Shown: positions 48,360-60,308 of the stretch, piece by piece | How the letters are laid out: each line of letters starts with the position of its first letter | Position numbering within the stretch: the stretch's first letter is position 1 | Assembly (NCBI GenBank): GCA_009760855.2 | Contig: WPIO01000003.1 | Location: forward strand, 9,813,501 to 9,877,500 | DNA: 64,000 nucleotides | From: Cristatella mucedo | Lineage: Eukaryota; Bryozoa; Phylactolaemata; Cristatellidae | Direction: 5' to 3' | Program-made: the position numbers and the translations under genes | The notes under the pieces: model-generated | What the model was told of the DNA's origin: nothing | The model's database searches: none | The model's input: only the letters and a program-made list of their open reading frames with translations

Positions 48360-49130
48360 AATAATAATGATAATAATACTACTTGGTCAATGAGATAATG
48401 CGCTAAGAAAACTAAATATACATTCAGGTGCTTCAGAACTTGTTGCGCAAGAGGTAATAACCTAGGTTTAAGGACGCGCAAAGTATCACGGTTAGACGAC
48501 TATGCACAAGCACACCAGTATCTTGCTTGGACAAGCATGAACAATCACCCAAGAAAACACCCGGGTTCACTGAATAACAGGACCGCTGGCTTGTAACATG
48601 CACTGACTCACGCACAGGTGAGTAAGAGGAACAAAGAAGACTTGTGCAACGGTGCGATGGCAAAGCTGAGTGGAACAGATGCCTCTTTAGCTGATACTTA
48701 ACTGCGGCTAACTAAGTGCAGTTGCTAACAGAAGTCGACAGCGAGTTCGAGAGTTTCGGTGCCTAAGAACTGACGAACGATCACCAAAAGGTTTCACTTG
48801 GATGCCAGGAACAGCTAGACGACGGGAAGCCAGCGAGGTGCTGCGAGAGCACACTGAAGAAGTAAGGAGCATGTGCGAGAGCAGACTGAAGGAGCAACGA
48901 GTTCATGGATAGGTCAAGGCTGTTAAAAGCGAGTGAGACAATCTGTAGCCCAGTCAGAGAATTTGAAGTCAATAATTCGACGCTAGATAGGGAGCCATTT
49001 AAACTCAGACTGAAGCGGTGTGACCTAGGAGCCAAGATGTCGACGACAGGCCTGACGAGCCACAAAGTTTTGCAGCAGTAGCAGGTGGCTAAGCGTGCAG
49101 ACAAAAAATCGTGAATGAAGAGATCTAGTC
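48360..49130 (-). mobile_element. LINE B copy (minus)
   Basis: Starts with (ATT)n complement and gcgctaagaaaactaaatat-acattcaggtgc, a degraded hairpin tail. Continues with 3' UTR and coding relic similar to 57,650-58,800. Frames are broken. Confidence 0.7.
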
Positions 49131-49739
49131 ACCATGCCACAAATGAGTCGACTCACTTGGCTGCCTTGCTTTTGTTTAGGCAGGCCGCTTTATGGCTGTT
49201 CCTTGGATGAAAGTAAAAAGACAGCGAAATTTCGGTATTCGTCCTCTCTCGGTCTGAGTTTTCACGTATAAGAAAATCTAGCCACTTTAGGCCTTATGGC
49301 TGCACCTACGGTATGTATATGCATCAGTGCTGACCACGCACAAGATCGTGCTGTATGTCCCCTGTCCCGATAAGTAAATTTTTCTTGTTCTGCACATGCA
49401 ACAACGGCTCTTTTTTATGGGAAGCTGCTTCTTCAAAGAGGCGATCAACATCGTCCTTAGCGGCATTTTCATCAAAGCAGCACTTCGTATCACTGATTAA
49501 TCTTAAAAGCCTCCTACAAATTATAGCATCTGCACCGGAATAACTAAACGGTTTAAGAAATGTATATTATGCTTTGTATAAGTTACCATCGCTCTATATA
49601 CCAGTATTTCGAATGTGAGTCAGTGAGCGATGGAGTGGGTGGTTCGATACCACAAGTCACAAAAAGCTTCACGCTTATCAAACGTTTTTTGCGATATTTT
49701 GAGTAATATTAGGATGGTGCATGTATGATAACAAAATAT
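49131..49739. other. No gene recognised
   Basis: No feature seen. Confidence 0.4.
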
Positions 49740-49882
49740 TAAGTCATTTAACAGCAGCAGCAGAGCCTTAACGGCTATCACGGCCGCTTGCAGTTGGAAA
49801 TAAAGGATCGCCGATTGCAGGATATGAACCCACCTTGGTCATGAAGAGCGAGCACCGTACCACTTGGGCTATTACGGCCGAT
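49740..49882 (-). mobile_element. SINE B
   Basis: agagccttaacggctatcac, cttgcagttggaaataaagg, and caggatatgaacccacc. Confidence 0.75.
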
Positions 49883-50054
49883 AAACACTGACGAGCAATG
49901 ATTTACCAACGTGTTTGTAATAAGTATTTAAACACTATATGAATGATATCTCAGTGAAATGAGTAAATTTGAAGAGCCTGATATGAACAGGTTTGTCTTG
50001 GCGAGGTTCTGCTGGCCTGTGAGAAAACTGTTTGCCTTTACCCAACTATGCACT

Positions 50055-50205
50055 TATATGTATAAATATAATTCATTGATATAGCGCCCCAAGAGAACTT
50101 AATCTCTATTCAGGCGCTTCACATATGCCTCGGGGATCGAGCCCACGACCTCAGTCAGACCTTGGTCGGGGCGAGCACCTTAACCACTAGACCAAACGAT
50201 TTATA
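50055..50205 (-). mobile_element. SINE A (well preserved)
   Basis: Reverse complement reads ttggtctagtggttaaggtg, ggtcgtgggctcgatccccg, and tail gcgcctgaatagagattaag ... ggggcgctatatcaatgaat. Confidence 0.88.
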
Positions 50206-50707
50206 ATTTTCAAATTTAACTGCTCTGCGATTTTTTCGAGGGTTTACGCTTTGCCGACGATTTTTTGTGGCTAGAATGTGCCTTCTCCTTAGGTAAACCC
50301 GCAAATTATTGGCTGGCTAAAATCACTCGGCTGTTCATGATTCTATCACTTTGCTATTCTTTAGCTTAACGGGGAAAATAAAGAGCCTAACCAGGACTGT
50401 AAGTCTTAGCAATGGTCTTCCAGTAGGCAAATCGTTTCGGATTTATCATACGCCAGCTATGTTCTTATATGCATGGTCTTTAATTTTCCAATTAAACGTC
50501 GTGTACCTGTTATTTTTGGCAGGTACAAGATAGTTCTCAACGAGTTGGAAGTCCATTCTAGGTCATTGCGTTATTAAAATTAGGACGAACCAGCGTCATC
50601 ATCTACTGTCTGCATATGTAGACTATTATATAAACCAGAGCACCGAAAGGATAAGAAAATAATGTGCGGTAGGTATTGCTGCTAGCAGCTGCTTCTCAGT
50701 GAATGCT

Positions 50708-50890
50708 ACGATCGGTGAGCCGCGATGGCACACTAGGTAAGGCGGTTGCTTTCACGGCCTCGGTCCCGAGGTCGTGGGTTCGATTCCTGCGGTGGGGCGA
50801 TCCTTTATCGCCACTGCAAGTGGCAGTGATAGCCGTAAAGGCTCTTCTGTCGCTATACAAAAAGAGGCTGCTTAATCAGCTAGGATTTAT
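50708..50890 (+). mobile_element. SINE B (best full-length copy)
   Basis: tRNA-like head gtgagccgcgatggcacact-aggtaaggcgg, B box gtcgtgggttcgattcc, body gcgatcctttatcgccactg, tail agccgtaaaggctcttctgt-cgctatacaaa, and terminal ggctg/cagc palindrome. Confidence 0.9.
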
Positions 50891-51164
50891 TTATTATTAT
50901 TATTTACGATGCGATATCGTTTGGATCTAGCATGAAACGTTATCTTGCGATGCACTAACGCTGCTTATCACCTGTTTATCTGGGTGCATTCGTTCCAAGC
51001 TTTGTAAGTCCCTTCTGCTTCGAGACGATCACGATGACGTACTGTTCTTACCTTAGCAATTCGAGCTGCTCTTACCTTAGCAGTTTGCAGATGCCAGTTT
51101 GGCATTCATGTTTCCACAATAGCTGTCAGAAAGTAAGACAAATTCTGCCGGCAAGATCTAACAC

Positions 51165-51595
51165 TAGTCATTGACAATTAAAGCGTCCGCACGGTGGGGG
51201 CAGCAATCCCTCGGGCTGGGGGGGGGGGGGGGAAGCACCAGTCCCTCGCTCAGGCTGGTGGGGGAGAGGCATCAGTCCCTCGCTCAGGCTGGTGGTGGGA
51301 GGCACTGTCGTATGTGCCTGTTGCTTCTCGGCCACCGGTGTGTGCCCCGCTCACGGCGTGGTTGCGCGATTGGCTCGGTGCGGCCTTTGATGTGGGCATG
51401 TGGCCCACCACGGTGGTCAAAACGGATGCACTCCCTTATCTGTGATGAGTCAGCCCCTAGCTCATAAATGTACCCGCTGGGGGAATAAAAGACTGAGTCT
51501 CGTTCACCGCTCACGTTCGCCCGCTCGTGTCTTCGTGTCTCCGCGAGACTCCACTAGCGCTGCTGCAGCCGGAGACACAGTAACATAACAGCACC
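51165..51595 (+). repeat. GC-rich repeat block, possible LTR remnant
   Basis: A 14-G run is followed by two or three copies of a tccctcgctcaggctggtgg unit. Further on, AATAAA and a following segment ending gagacacagtaaca look like the R-U5 end of an LTR. No paired LTR or target duplication was found. Confidence 0.35.
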
Positions 51596-51701
51596 CGTCC
51601 CTCGCTCACGCTGATGGTGGTGGAGAGGTACCCGTCGCTCGCTCAGGGAGGAGGGGCGAGGAGGCATATCAGGTATATCGGAAATGCACTAACGACTCGC
51701 T

Positions 51702-51842
51702 ATAATAATAATAATAATGCACTTGATAAAGCGCCCTCAGAGAACTCGATCTCTTTCTAGGCGCTTTACATTTGCTGCAAAGGAAAATGCAATTGAATGG
51801 TGAGTAATATCATGCTTGATAAACAAACAAAATGAATAACTT
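51702..51842 (-). mobile_element. LINE A 3' end (short insertion)
   Basis: (ATT)n complement, hairpin aagcgccctcagagaactcg and about 75 bp of 3' UTR, then abrupt truncation. Confidence 0.9.
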
Positions 51843-52395
51843 AGCTTTGCTTTGAGGCGCCGACCTCACCGCATGCGTTACGAGTTAGCGCAGTCAATCA
51901 ACATTACCAGCTCTGTGTATGCGACAAAAGGATATTAGTAGAAGAGCCGCTATAGTGCGTTCGTAACACTACACACAGGCTGTATACAGCAAACCCCCGG
52001 CGAGCGTACGCACGAAACAGGATGCCAGTTGCAATTAGGATTGATTCAACATGCCACCCCAGTACTAAGCAGAACGCCCAAAGCGAAATTATTGGAAACC
52101 GCATTCGGACATTAATACAAACTTAGTATATGCTTCCAAAGTGTGCTCACGAGCGTGAACCCGTTTTTATGAACTCATTGTACCTATAGGAATTTTAAAA
52201 ACAAGGACCGACTAGGCTGAGTCCGTGTACATAGGCAGAGTGATGTAGAACAAGCGCGAGCGAATCTGCAGGCATTCGTTAAGCGCTTTTACGCCATTTT
52301 ACGAACACAGCCGAAGCTTCGATCAAACATGCTTAACCCCTAGCCGCAACAGAACATTGACATTCATTTCTTACTTGAGTAATTTTCTGAACGAG

Positions 52396-52473
52396 TTCTT
52401 GAAAAAGACTGCGACCTCTGCAAGCAGTTGGCCAGCATGCTGTATGAAAGGCCGAATAGGCTGCAGGCGCTCA
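52396..52473 (+). CDS. Candidate short exon, unknown protein
   Basis: Between the acceptor ttctgaacgag and the donor A|gtaagt a frame reads LEKDCDLCKQLASMLYERPN and RLQAL, phase 1 to 1. It looks like a helix-forming protein segment. No partner exon was found, so it is a weak call. Confidence 0.25.
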
Positions 52474-52625
52474 GTAAGTTTCCTGGCCGACGTAACGGCG
52501 AAGTACGAAATAAGTCTCTCGTGCTATAATGGCATATGCATTCTAGTCATTCACCATCAGACAACGGTCATTTAGCTTCGCCGCAGAATTTATTTTAATA
52601 TTTATCACATAAATTTGTATAAATT

Positions 52626-52790
52626 CTGAGTTTGCGTCTTGGCCTATCGGTAAGGTGCTTCTACTTGATGTCCCAGTCATGAGTTTGAGTCCGGAAGCAG
52701 GCAATCCTGCGTTTCTCTCTCCGAGAAGGGTGATAGCCACCAGGACTCTTGTGCAGTTATATAAATGAGGCTGTTGATTCTGCTGACCTT
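52626..52790 (+). mobile_element. SINE B (plus)
   Basis: Head tgcgtcttggcctatcggta, B box catgagtttgagtccgg, tail tgatagccaccaggactctt and tatataaatgaggctgttga. Confidence 0.75.
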
Positions 52791-52799
52791 TACTTTCCC

Positions 52800-55789
52800 C
52801 TACGTTCTAATGAAAAAATGCTCGGGATGAAAAAGATATTGTATAGGATTCTCTCTTCTCTCTCGGCCTTATTATACCGTTAAATGTTGCCCAAATTAAT
52901 TGTACGCGATCTCTAAGTAGGAGCGAACACGAGATATATCAAGATACAAAAATCTCCGAATGTCCGTCTACGCGTAATAAAATTCAGACCATCTGGAGAG
53001 CGTCACAGGACAGAGGTTTATATGCAATCTGTATTGCAGGTTGAAAAGTGCTGTCCTCCCAAACTTAGTTACGGTCATGGTCGCTAAAATGCGATAAGTG
53101 AGATAACAGTCGTCTCTCGCCACTCCGTCCTTGGACTTTCGAGGCTTCATTCTATCGCGTTTTTCAAATACACGTGTATTCATTAAAATTTGATCAAGAT
53201 GGTGAAAATGATACAGTGCGTGCTCGGTGGTCTGAATCAATTATACAACTTGTATTACAATTAAAATTAAAATTACTATACGTACGGAACGTGGAAGAAG
53301 ACGACGCACCTGCTGAAGATAACGCACCACCAGAAGACTCTCGTAATGATGTCGTGCCTTCGCAGGAGCAGTGACCTCGCTTTTCTTTGCTGTGCTGTAC
53401 ATCTGAGCATCTTCATCGCTTCATCATCGAAAAGTTGCACTATTTTTATAGGCTATATACACAATAATAGGAAAATATTCGCAACGTCTAATGAGTCATG
53501 TTTTCTTTTACTTTGTCTAATATATTGGGCACTGCGAGTGTATAGTGGTGACTAAAGGGGTGTTTTTTCATGCCCAAATGGCTTTATTAATTTAAACGTC
53601 ACATTTAGAGCGTCGTAAAACCTGTTTTCTTATGCTCTAGCTACGAAAATATTTGATTCACAAGTAAAGAATACTACTTCGCGAAAATTCACTTATTGCG
53701 GTATAGTCTGGAACTGATTAGCCACGATAAACGAGGGACGGCAGCATTTCCTGGGTGGCACCTGCATTGACTGCAGCAGCCAAGCGCTGCACGTTGTCTG
53801 AACTTGACCGTACTGGACAGGTTTGGCTGGAAGGTTCTTGTCTACGCGTCACCTCGCTTGTGGGCTTGAGATGTCAGCATTACAGTGCCGACATCTCGCA
53901 ATCTTAGCACTTTGACCGCGCTGAGAGTTCGCGGCCATCGCCGAGCTAGTTCCGGATCGCCATGTTCGGTGATCCTGTCTGGCTTTACAGCTGCAAGCAA
54001 GCAAGCTAGCAGCCGACAGGCAGCCGGTCCCGCTGGGACTGTTTTGCTGGCGAAGAGTGAACCCGGCGGTAAAGCCACGATCTAGGCACGATCGCTGAAC
54101 TTCGACCTCGAGACATAAGGTTAAGATTTTGTCTTCAAAATTCGCATAGCAGAAGCTCATTGGCGCCAATCTGAAAACTTCTTACTTTCAGTTTTTTAAC
54201 ACTTTACTTGATCCGTTAGCTTAACTCGTGGATAAGCTTTCGCTCCGAACCGAGAGCGCGCCGTGGAACCAGGATTTTCGTTTGGCGGGGCGAGACCTGC
54301 ACAGTTTGTGTGTAGGGAGCAAGACCAGCACGATATTCGTGTAAGTGGGGTTGGACGCAAAAGTAACGAAAGACTACAAAGTACAAAGCGTGGTTTTATT
54401 TGACATGAACTCGGCGGCTGCTTATCGATTGGAATTCAGAGAAATTTTGCCGTCGGCGACCGTCGAGGAGGCGTAGAAGGAGGGCGCAACCCAGGTCGCT
54501 GCCCCGCTGAAGGGGGCGTGGCGGCAGGGGGAAATGTCCCCTGCACGCCCCTTGCTGAGCCACTGGCGCCACGAGGCAGCCTCCTTCGAAACACTGAAAG
54601 GTCGCACCTGATCGCTTGTGATTGGCCTACGGCAGAGGCTCGGCAGGCGATCTTAAAACTTACGTAAGTAGAGCTAGTAACGAGCTCTTGAAAATGCGAG
54701 CCCCTTAAAAATGAGTAATGGTAACCTCCTAGGTTTTAATACTCTTGCATATACGGAATACAGCATATATCTAGATGTAGAGAATCCATTACATCAGTCG
54801 CTTTCCTGGTGGTGTTCAGGATTTTTCTACTCCAATCTTCATAATGTGTCTCTTTAGTGTTTAGAGCTTCATTAGAATACGATACTCGCTTTAAGTCAAT
54901 TTCGGAGCATACTCATCTTGGCGGAATAGCACGATGCTTTTATTATCAGAGTAAAGGTAATCTAAAATAATAAATAATATAATTTAACAGCTGTGCTATT
55001 TTCCAAAATGTAATATGTCACGTACATGATTAGCCTGACCTAAGAATAAAGTTAATACAATCTCGCACAAAAATCCAACGTGTTTGGAGGTTAATTTGTC
55101 TTCACTACCTACTTTCGGATAATTTGATGCATTATGACTACATATTAAAAACTTTTATCTGAGGATTTAGCAGCATTTTCACGCGTTATCATTCTTACAG
55201 CCTAGTGCTGATGGTATGTAACATCTCCACTTCCTCTGCTTCAGGCAAACGGGTGAACGCCTGAAGCAACAACGGAAATAATCCTGGCTTGCAGCGTCAA
55301 TTGCCTTTGGTTTAGTACCCAACGAAACTAATAGGTCATAGTACTTTCAGTAATGCTACTCTTATACGTACAGGTTTTTTATTATTGGGTTGCTCAGAAC
55401 GGGGAGGTCAGAGTGTGGTAAGATTGATTGTGAGCAGAGTTTTGTACTAATCTGGCGAAAAGTTCACTTACTAACAAATATTGCTTATGATAGATTGTTG
55501 ATTACAATTAATTATACATCTCCAGCAACATCCCAGAGCAAAATGAACACCTAAGATGTACTTTGGCACTAACGCAAGCAGAGCATATCATTTGCACGGC
55601 TTTACGATCAGACGTGGTGGGCCAATCTCGAGCCTTGAAAAAGTACTACCATGTTTATACTGAATTTTTCGTTAATCTGTTCTTCATGTCACGGTGTTAC
55701 ATTGACAGCCCTAGTATACTAGAGACCCTAAGATTAAGAGAGGAAATTTCTACTTTGAGCAGCGTATCCTTAAAGTAAATAAAAGGTCG
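52800..55789. other. No gene assured
   Basis: The acidic open frame at 53,174 and a GC-rich block at 53,830-54,640 with open frames on both strands are the only coding hints. Confidence 0.4.
53174..53374 (+). other. Open frame with acidic C-terminus, unknown
   Basis: A 66-codon frame ends with a repeated acidic/proline pattern, EEDDAPAEDNAPPEDSRNDV, before TGA. The bias suggests real coding sequence or a gene relic, but there is no splice or family support. Confidence 0.2.
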
Positions 55790-55910
55790 GCTGATTCAAT
55801 CAACTCATTTATATAGTGGCAGAGTATTCTTAGGAAATGTCACTCCGTTTTCAGCAGGCAATCCTTTACTGTCTGCTGTAGAAGCCGGAGACCTGTGTGG
55901 ACAAGTGTGA
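55790..55910 (-). mobile_element. SINE B, degraded
   Basis: ggtcggctgattcaatcaac-tcatttatatagtggcagag. Confidence 0.5.
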
Positions 55911-57329
55911 GTACCTTATTCCCGTACAGTAGAACTTACCTTACATTAAAAAAATACATTCGTATGAGCTCGTTTCTCACTTTGAATTTAGCAAGACTAC
56001 TTCTTGATAAATCATTTAGCATTTGAACACTCGAACCCTGCACTAGTCCTACGATGAAAAGCTAACGTCAACTGTGAGCCGTGAGGTGAAAAGTAATCAT
56101 CCCAAATTACAATCCATCGTGACTTTGCATGCTACAGCGAAATTTGAAAACGTTTATTTGTGTTTATTATATTGCTAATAACAAGAGAATTGAGGCTAAA
56201 CACGAGACCAGATTAACGAATCGATATGAGAAATTCGATCAAGCAGGCATACAAATGTCACGAATCTAAAGCTGGCGACCGATTAGGCAAGTTACAGTGC
56301 TTTATAAAGCTCGCAACGGTGAAGTAGATATTGTAGAAATGGTACCAGCATGAGGTGGCATTCATGCAAGATATATCACAATAATCTGCCTTAGCTTTTG
56401 GCATACAGAGAACGATTGGTGTTTTACAGTGTGCCACGAAAGACAGCTTCAGACTGTAGGTTCGGTAATCTGCCTGCCGTTGGAGTGACATTTGAAAGAT
56501 CCAGTTACCGCGAAGCTCTTTTGCTGAAGCCAGTAGCAAGGCCCAAAAGAAATATAAAATAGATATGCGACATCTTCTTCGTAAAAACAAAGCTGTGGTC
56601 AGGGCAATAGAGCAGCAGGAGGATTTATTAAGACTAGCTCTTTTTTCTACACTTCGAACTGTCAGCATAGCTTAGCTTAGCCCGAGGAGACCGCCTTCCG
56701 GCTACTGCCTCGTCTGAAGGAATGCCGTAGGCATAAGAGTACCGCACTCTGTCGACTGGCGGTGAAATGCAAAAGGCCTACAACAAAGAAATTGTTGTCT
56801 GCTCAAAATAGACCTCACAACCCCATCCGTAAGCGAATTCAAGAAAGCCGTAGCACGGACTTACAAGAAATCAAGGTTCCGAAAAAGACACAGTACAGTT
56901 AAGGAGTGAAGCAAGGCAACATAAAACAAAGCAACAGCAAAGGACGGACAGCAAGCTAGAAAAAGTGCTGAAAAGTCTTGCACAACACCTGGAGATGACG
57001 ATACTAACTGCGTGACAAGCCCCGAAGAGTAAGAGCTACGCTCAGCAAGTGACACACAACATTACAACATTTAGTAAACCTCGTTGTGTTGACTTGTTTT
57101 GGTTACGTTGATAGCGTCGCAGCAGAATTATGTAGTCTGATCTTCGTTTTAGAAGATGCTGAGCTTAAGAATGTTGGTATGAAGCAGAAGACCTAAAAAC
57201 CTAGTGCCGTATAGAATCCATGCCAGGGAAAAAACGTCATACTTTGCTGCAACCACGGTGTACTGCACGCAGTGCTCCTGTATTACAGCTGAGGGGCATT
57301 AGATGGCATTGTAGACGAGATTTTTGCGA
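55911..57329. other. No gene recognised
   Basis: A 136-codon minus frame at 56,258-56,668 has no recognised domain. Confidence 0.4.
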
Positions 57330-57640
57330 ATAAAATGCCTATGCAACAACATCAAGTATAGCCGAGGAAAACTATGCAGCATGATCAAATGTTTAGTTGT
57401 AACATGTACAATGTCAAGAAGCATGACATGGTTAGAGGTGACATGCTCAGTGTCAATATATGTATACACGGCTAATAGTAGCATGCACAGTGTCAGCACG
57501 CATAAGTACACAGAAGATGAATCACAAGGACCCAGTAAATGCTGTGGTAAACAGATGCGTTGTCAGCTTCTTTTTTTAATTGTCAAGTCGTGGGATATCG
57601 TGACGTAAGTCAGAAGTATGCGAGTTCCAGGCTTTCATAT
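57330..57640 (-). mobile_element. LINE A 3' UTR copy (minus)
   Basis: catggttagaggtgacatgc, agtgtcagcacgcataagta, and cacaaggacccagtaaatgc match the family 3' UTR. Confidence 0.75.
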
Positions 57641-57649
57641 TTATGATCC

Positions 57650-58800
57650 TAATAATAATGATAACAATAATACGTCGTTTGTACAACACACTAAGAAAAT
57701 TAAATCTCTATTCGGGTGCCTTGGAGCTCTTTGCCGGATAATCAACAAAAAAGAGTTAACGACATGTACGGTATCATGCTTAAGCCAGCATTCAAAGCAA
57801 AAAAGTATCATGTTTAGGCCAGCATACTAAAGCACACATGGTGACACTCGGAGCCACTGGTTAGCAGGACCTCTGGTTAGTAATGTGCACTGAGTCATGC
57901 ACAGGTAAGCATGCAGAGCGCTCAGAAAAAAAGGCAAGTTCCTCGGAGCACACCGAAAGCTGAGCTGAACAGGCGTGTCTTCAGCTGAGACCTCGATGAT
58001 GCAAAGTCATTGCAGGTGGTGACTGAAGTCTGAAGCGTGTTTCAGGCTTTCAATGCATACGAACAGAAATCTCAATCAACTACAACAGTTCAAATGAGTG
58101 AGAAGAAATTGATACGAAGCCGATGAGCGGGTGATTCGAGATCACGATGGAAGAGCAGGGAGGTCGGACAAGTAGGTTGGTGCAAGCTAGCGAAGGGACC
58201 TACAGGCTAGGCAGAGAATCCTACAGTCTATTCTATGTTTGAAAAGCAGAAGGTGCAGCTCTGACGGAAGTGGTGTAATGTGGCTGCTATTTCTCGGACG
58301 GCAGACCAGATGAGCGGCCGAGTTTTTCACCAGTTGCAGAGGATTAAGGGCACATGCCCAAATTGTTGAATAAAGGGACTAGCAGTAACTTTATGCGATG
58401 TCACAAACGCGTGAGCTAGTTTGTCAGTCGTAATCTTGTCCAATCAAGCATTGATTTGATCGTTGTTCATTTCATAGCTGAAAGTATGCCTGTACCATAG
58501 CTGAACGTTGTCCGACTTAGCAGTGGAGACAATGTGCAATCCTATGTCAATTCGTTTTGGAATAGCATGCCTAGATTCTGGTCTGACGTAACTGGAGTGA
58601 TGCTAGATCAAACAATCTTCAGGGCAAGGTCCTATATTTTTAGTTGATACTAGTTTTCCCATAAATGTAGTTGGTCTTATCACAATTAAGCTTCGGGAAG
58701 TTTGGCGGTCAAGCAAATGCAAGTCTCATCGATGCAGGCTGCAAGAGAAGCAAGTGAGTCAAATGCCGAGCAAAACTTGGAAGGGTCAAAGGGTAGCCTT
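57650..58800 (-). mobile_element. LINE B copy (minus)
   Basis: Starts with (ATT)n-like complement and cactaagaaaattaaatctc-tattcgggtgcc, followed by 3' UTR and decayed RT coding sequence. Confidence 0.75.
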
Positions 58801-58978
58801 TACTTTTAAAAAAACAAGCATGTGAAAATTAGTTTTCTTATTCAGTAAACTCAAGCATTGCTAGAAACGAGTCCACATTTCCAATCTTAAATACCATGTG
58901 AGATAGAAGGAGTGCTGTTGCAATGATGTACAGATCAAGCATGTATAGTAGACTCTGCAAAGGGAGCGAGAGAGAAAA

Positions 58979-58986
<8 letters not shown>

Positions 58987-59022
<36 letters not shown>
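58987..59022 (+). repeat. (GA)n microsatellite
   Basis: About 18 GA units. Confidence 0.95.
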
Positions 59023-59024
<2 letters not shown>

Positions 59025-59098
59025 GTGGGAGAAAAGAGGTGAGCAAGAAGGAAAAAAGAAGAGTTAAAAGTGGAGAGCGTACAAGCGAGAAATAAATA

Positions 59099-59243
59099 AC
59101 TATAATTCATTTGTATTGTGCCCCAAGAGAACTTAATCTCTATTCAGGCGCTTCACACATGCCACGGGGCTCGAACCCACTAGCTCAGCCAGACCTTGCT
59201 TGGTCGGGGCGAGCACATTAACCGCTGGCCCAAACCAGCATGG
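59099..59243 (-). mobile_element. SINE A
   Basis: Reverse complement reads ctggtttgggccagcggtta, gggttcgagccccgtgg, gcgcctgaatagagattaag. Confidence 0.88.
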
Positions 59244-59324
59244 CAAAAACATTGAGATTGAGAGAAGGTGTGATTTGCCATGAGGGTACGACAGTAAGAA
59301 TAGCAGAAAATGACAACAAAAGGG

Positions 59325-59605
59325 AGATAACAATAATAACAATACATTTGTATAGCACCCTTAGAGAACTTAATCTTTTTCTAGGCACTTTACATATGCT
59401 GTAGAGAAAACTTGATCAAACGTTTAGTGGTATCATGCTCAATAAACAACAAGCATAACAGGTTTAGAGGTGGCATGCACAGGGTCAACATTTAAATATG
59501 GTTAATGGCAGCATGCATAATTTCAGCATACATAAGCACACAAAGAACGAATCACATTGACCAACTAAATGCTATGATCAACAGGTGAGTGCAGTGAAGA
59601 AGCTA
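59325..59605 (-). mobile_element. LINE A 3' end (minus)
   Basis: tagcacccttagagaactta-atctttttctaggcacttta and 3' UTR; older copy. Confidence 0.82.
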
Positions 59606-60137
59606 GAATAATACATGCGAAAGACACTATTATTTATGTCAAAGTTGAAAAATCAGAACACCGAGAGTGTAAATGAGCTGAAAAAGATTTCTTGCTCGAT
59701 GGTCAGGGTACAGAAGAAATTCGCATGTCAACAACTTCCACCAATCTGCTGTTGATGCTGGTGCTGCCTCTCAGTACAATGGCAAGTAAATCGGCTTGGC
59801 AGAATCACACAGCATAGGTCACCTACATCTCAACTTCTAAATTGGTGGCACAACATTTGAGTTAGCACATTTATTCAAGTACCGGTATTTATGCAGCAAT
59901 GCAACCATCCGCATTCCGGTTTGCCCTATAGTTGCAATCATAGCCCAGCTCAACATTACAGGTTTCTGAGTAGCAGAAACTGATCTAACATATTTAGTAT
60001 ACACTCCATTATTACAAAGCTTCATACCAGCATCAACAAAGTTCCTATTATACTAGTTCATATCAGTATATGTATAGGAAAATAATCTCAATATATCATA
60101 GTTAAATCACATGCCAGATAATCATCTTAAATCATAC

Positions 60138-60308
60138 CATGTCTGACGGAATCAATTGAAAGTCTGCAGCTGGGTTAGTTACTACATAGCGTTTTGATGA
60201 TGAGCTTGAAGTGGCACTTTCTAAATCACGGACTCTGTAAAGTCCTATGCACAAAATCCCATGGTTCCTGAGAGCCTCCACGAACAGTTCACCATACGAA
60301 CCACCATT
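60138..60308 (-). CDS. slo: Slowpoke/BK calcium-activated potassium channel, C-terminal exon
   Basis: The minus-strand exon starts after the acceptor ctttctgtttcag and ends ATG|gtatga; 57 codons, phase 0 to 0. Residues [19 protein letters not shown], then [29 protein letters not shown], match the cytoplasmic gating-ring tail of BK alpha subunits (YG-LF--AL--Y-MLCIG-YR-RD ... KRYVITNPP--F-L-P-D). The channel opens on depolarisation and Ca2+. A Ser run lies where orthologues vary. The pore, RCK1 and the following exon were not found; the exon sits alone between LINE-rich stretches, as expected of a large-intron gene. Confidence 0.87.

Noticed and set aside
50708-50790. tRNA gene
   Set aside because: A and B boxes are present but it is the head of SINE B, repeated many times with the same body and tail.
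51165-51595. Solo LTR
   Set aside because: AATAAA and a plausible U5 end are present, but no defined start or target duplication was found, so it is listed only as a low-confidence repeat.
56258-56668. 136-codon minus frame
   Set aside because: No recognisable domain, no splice context, composition like surrounding noncoding DNA.
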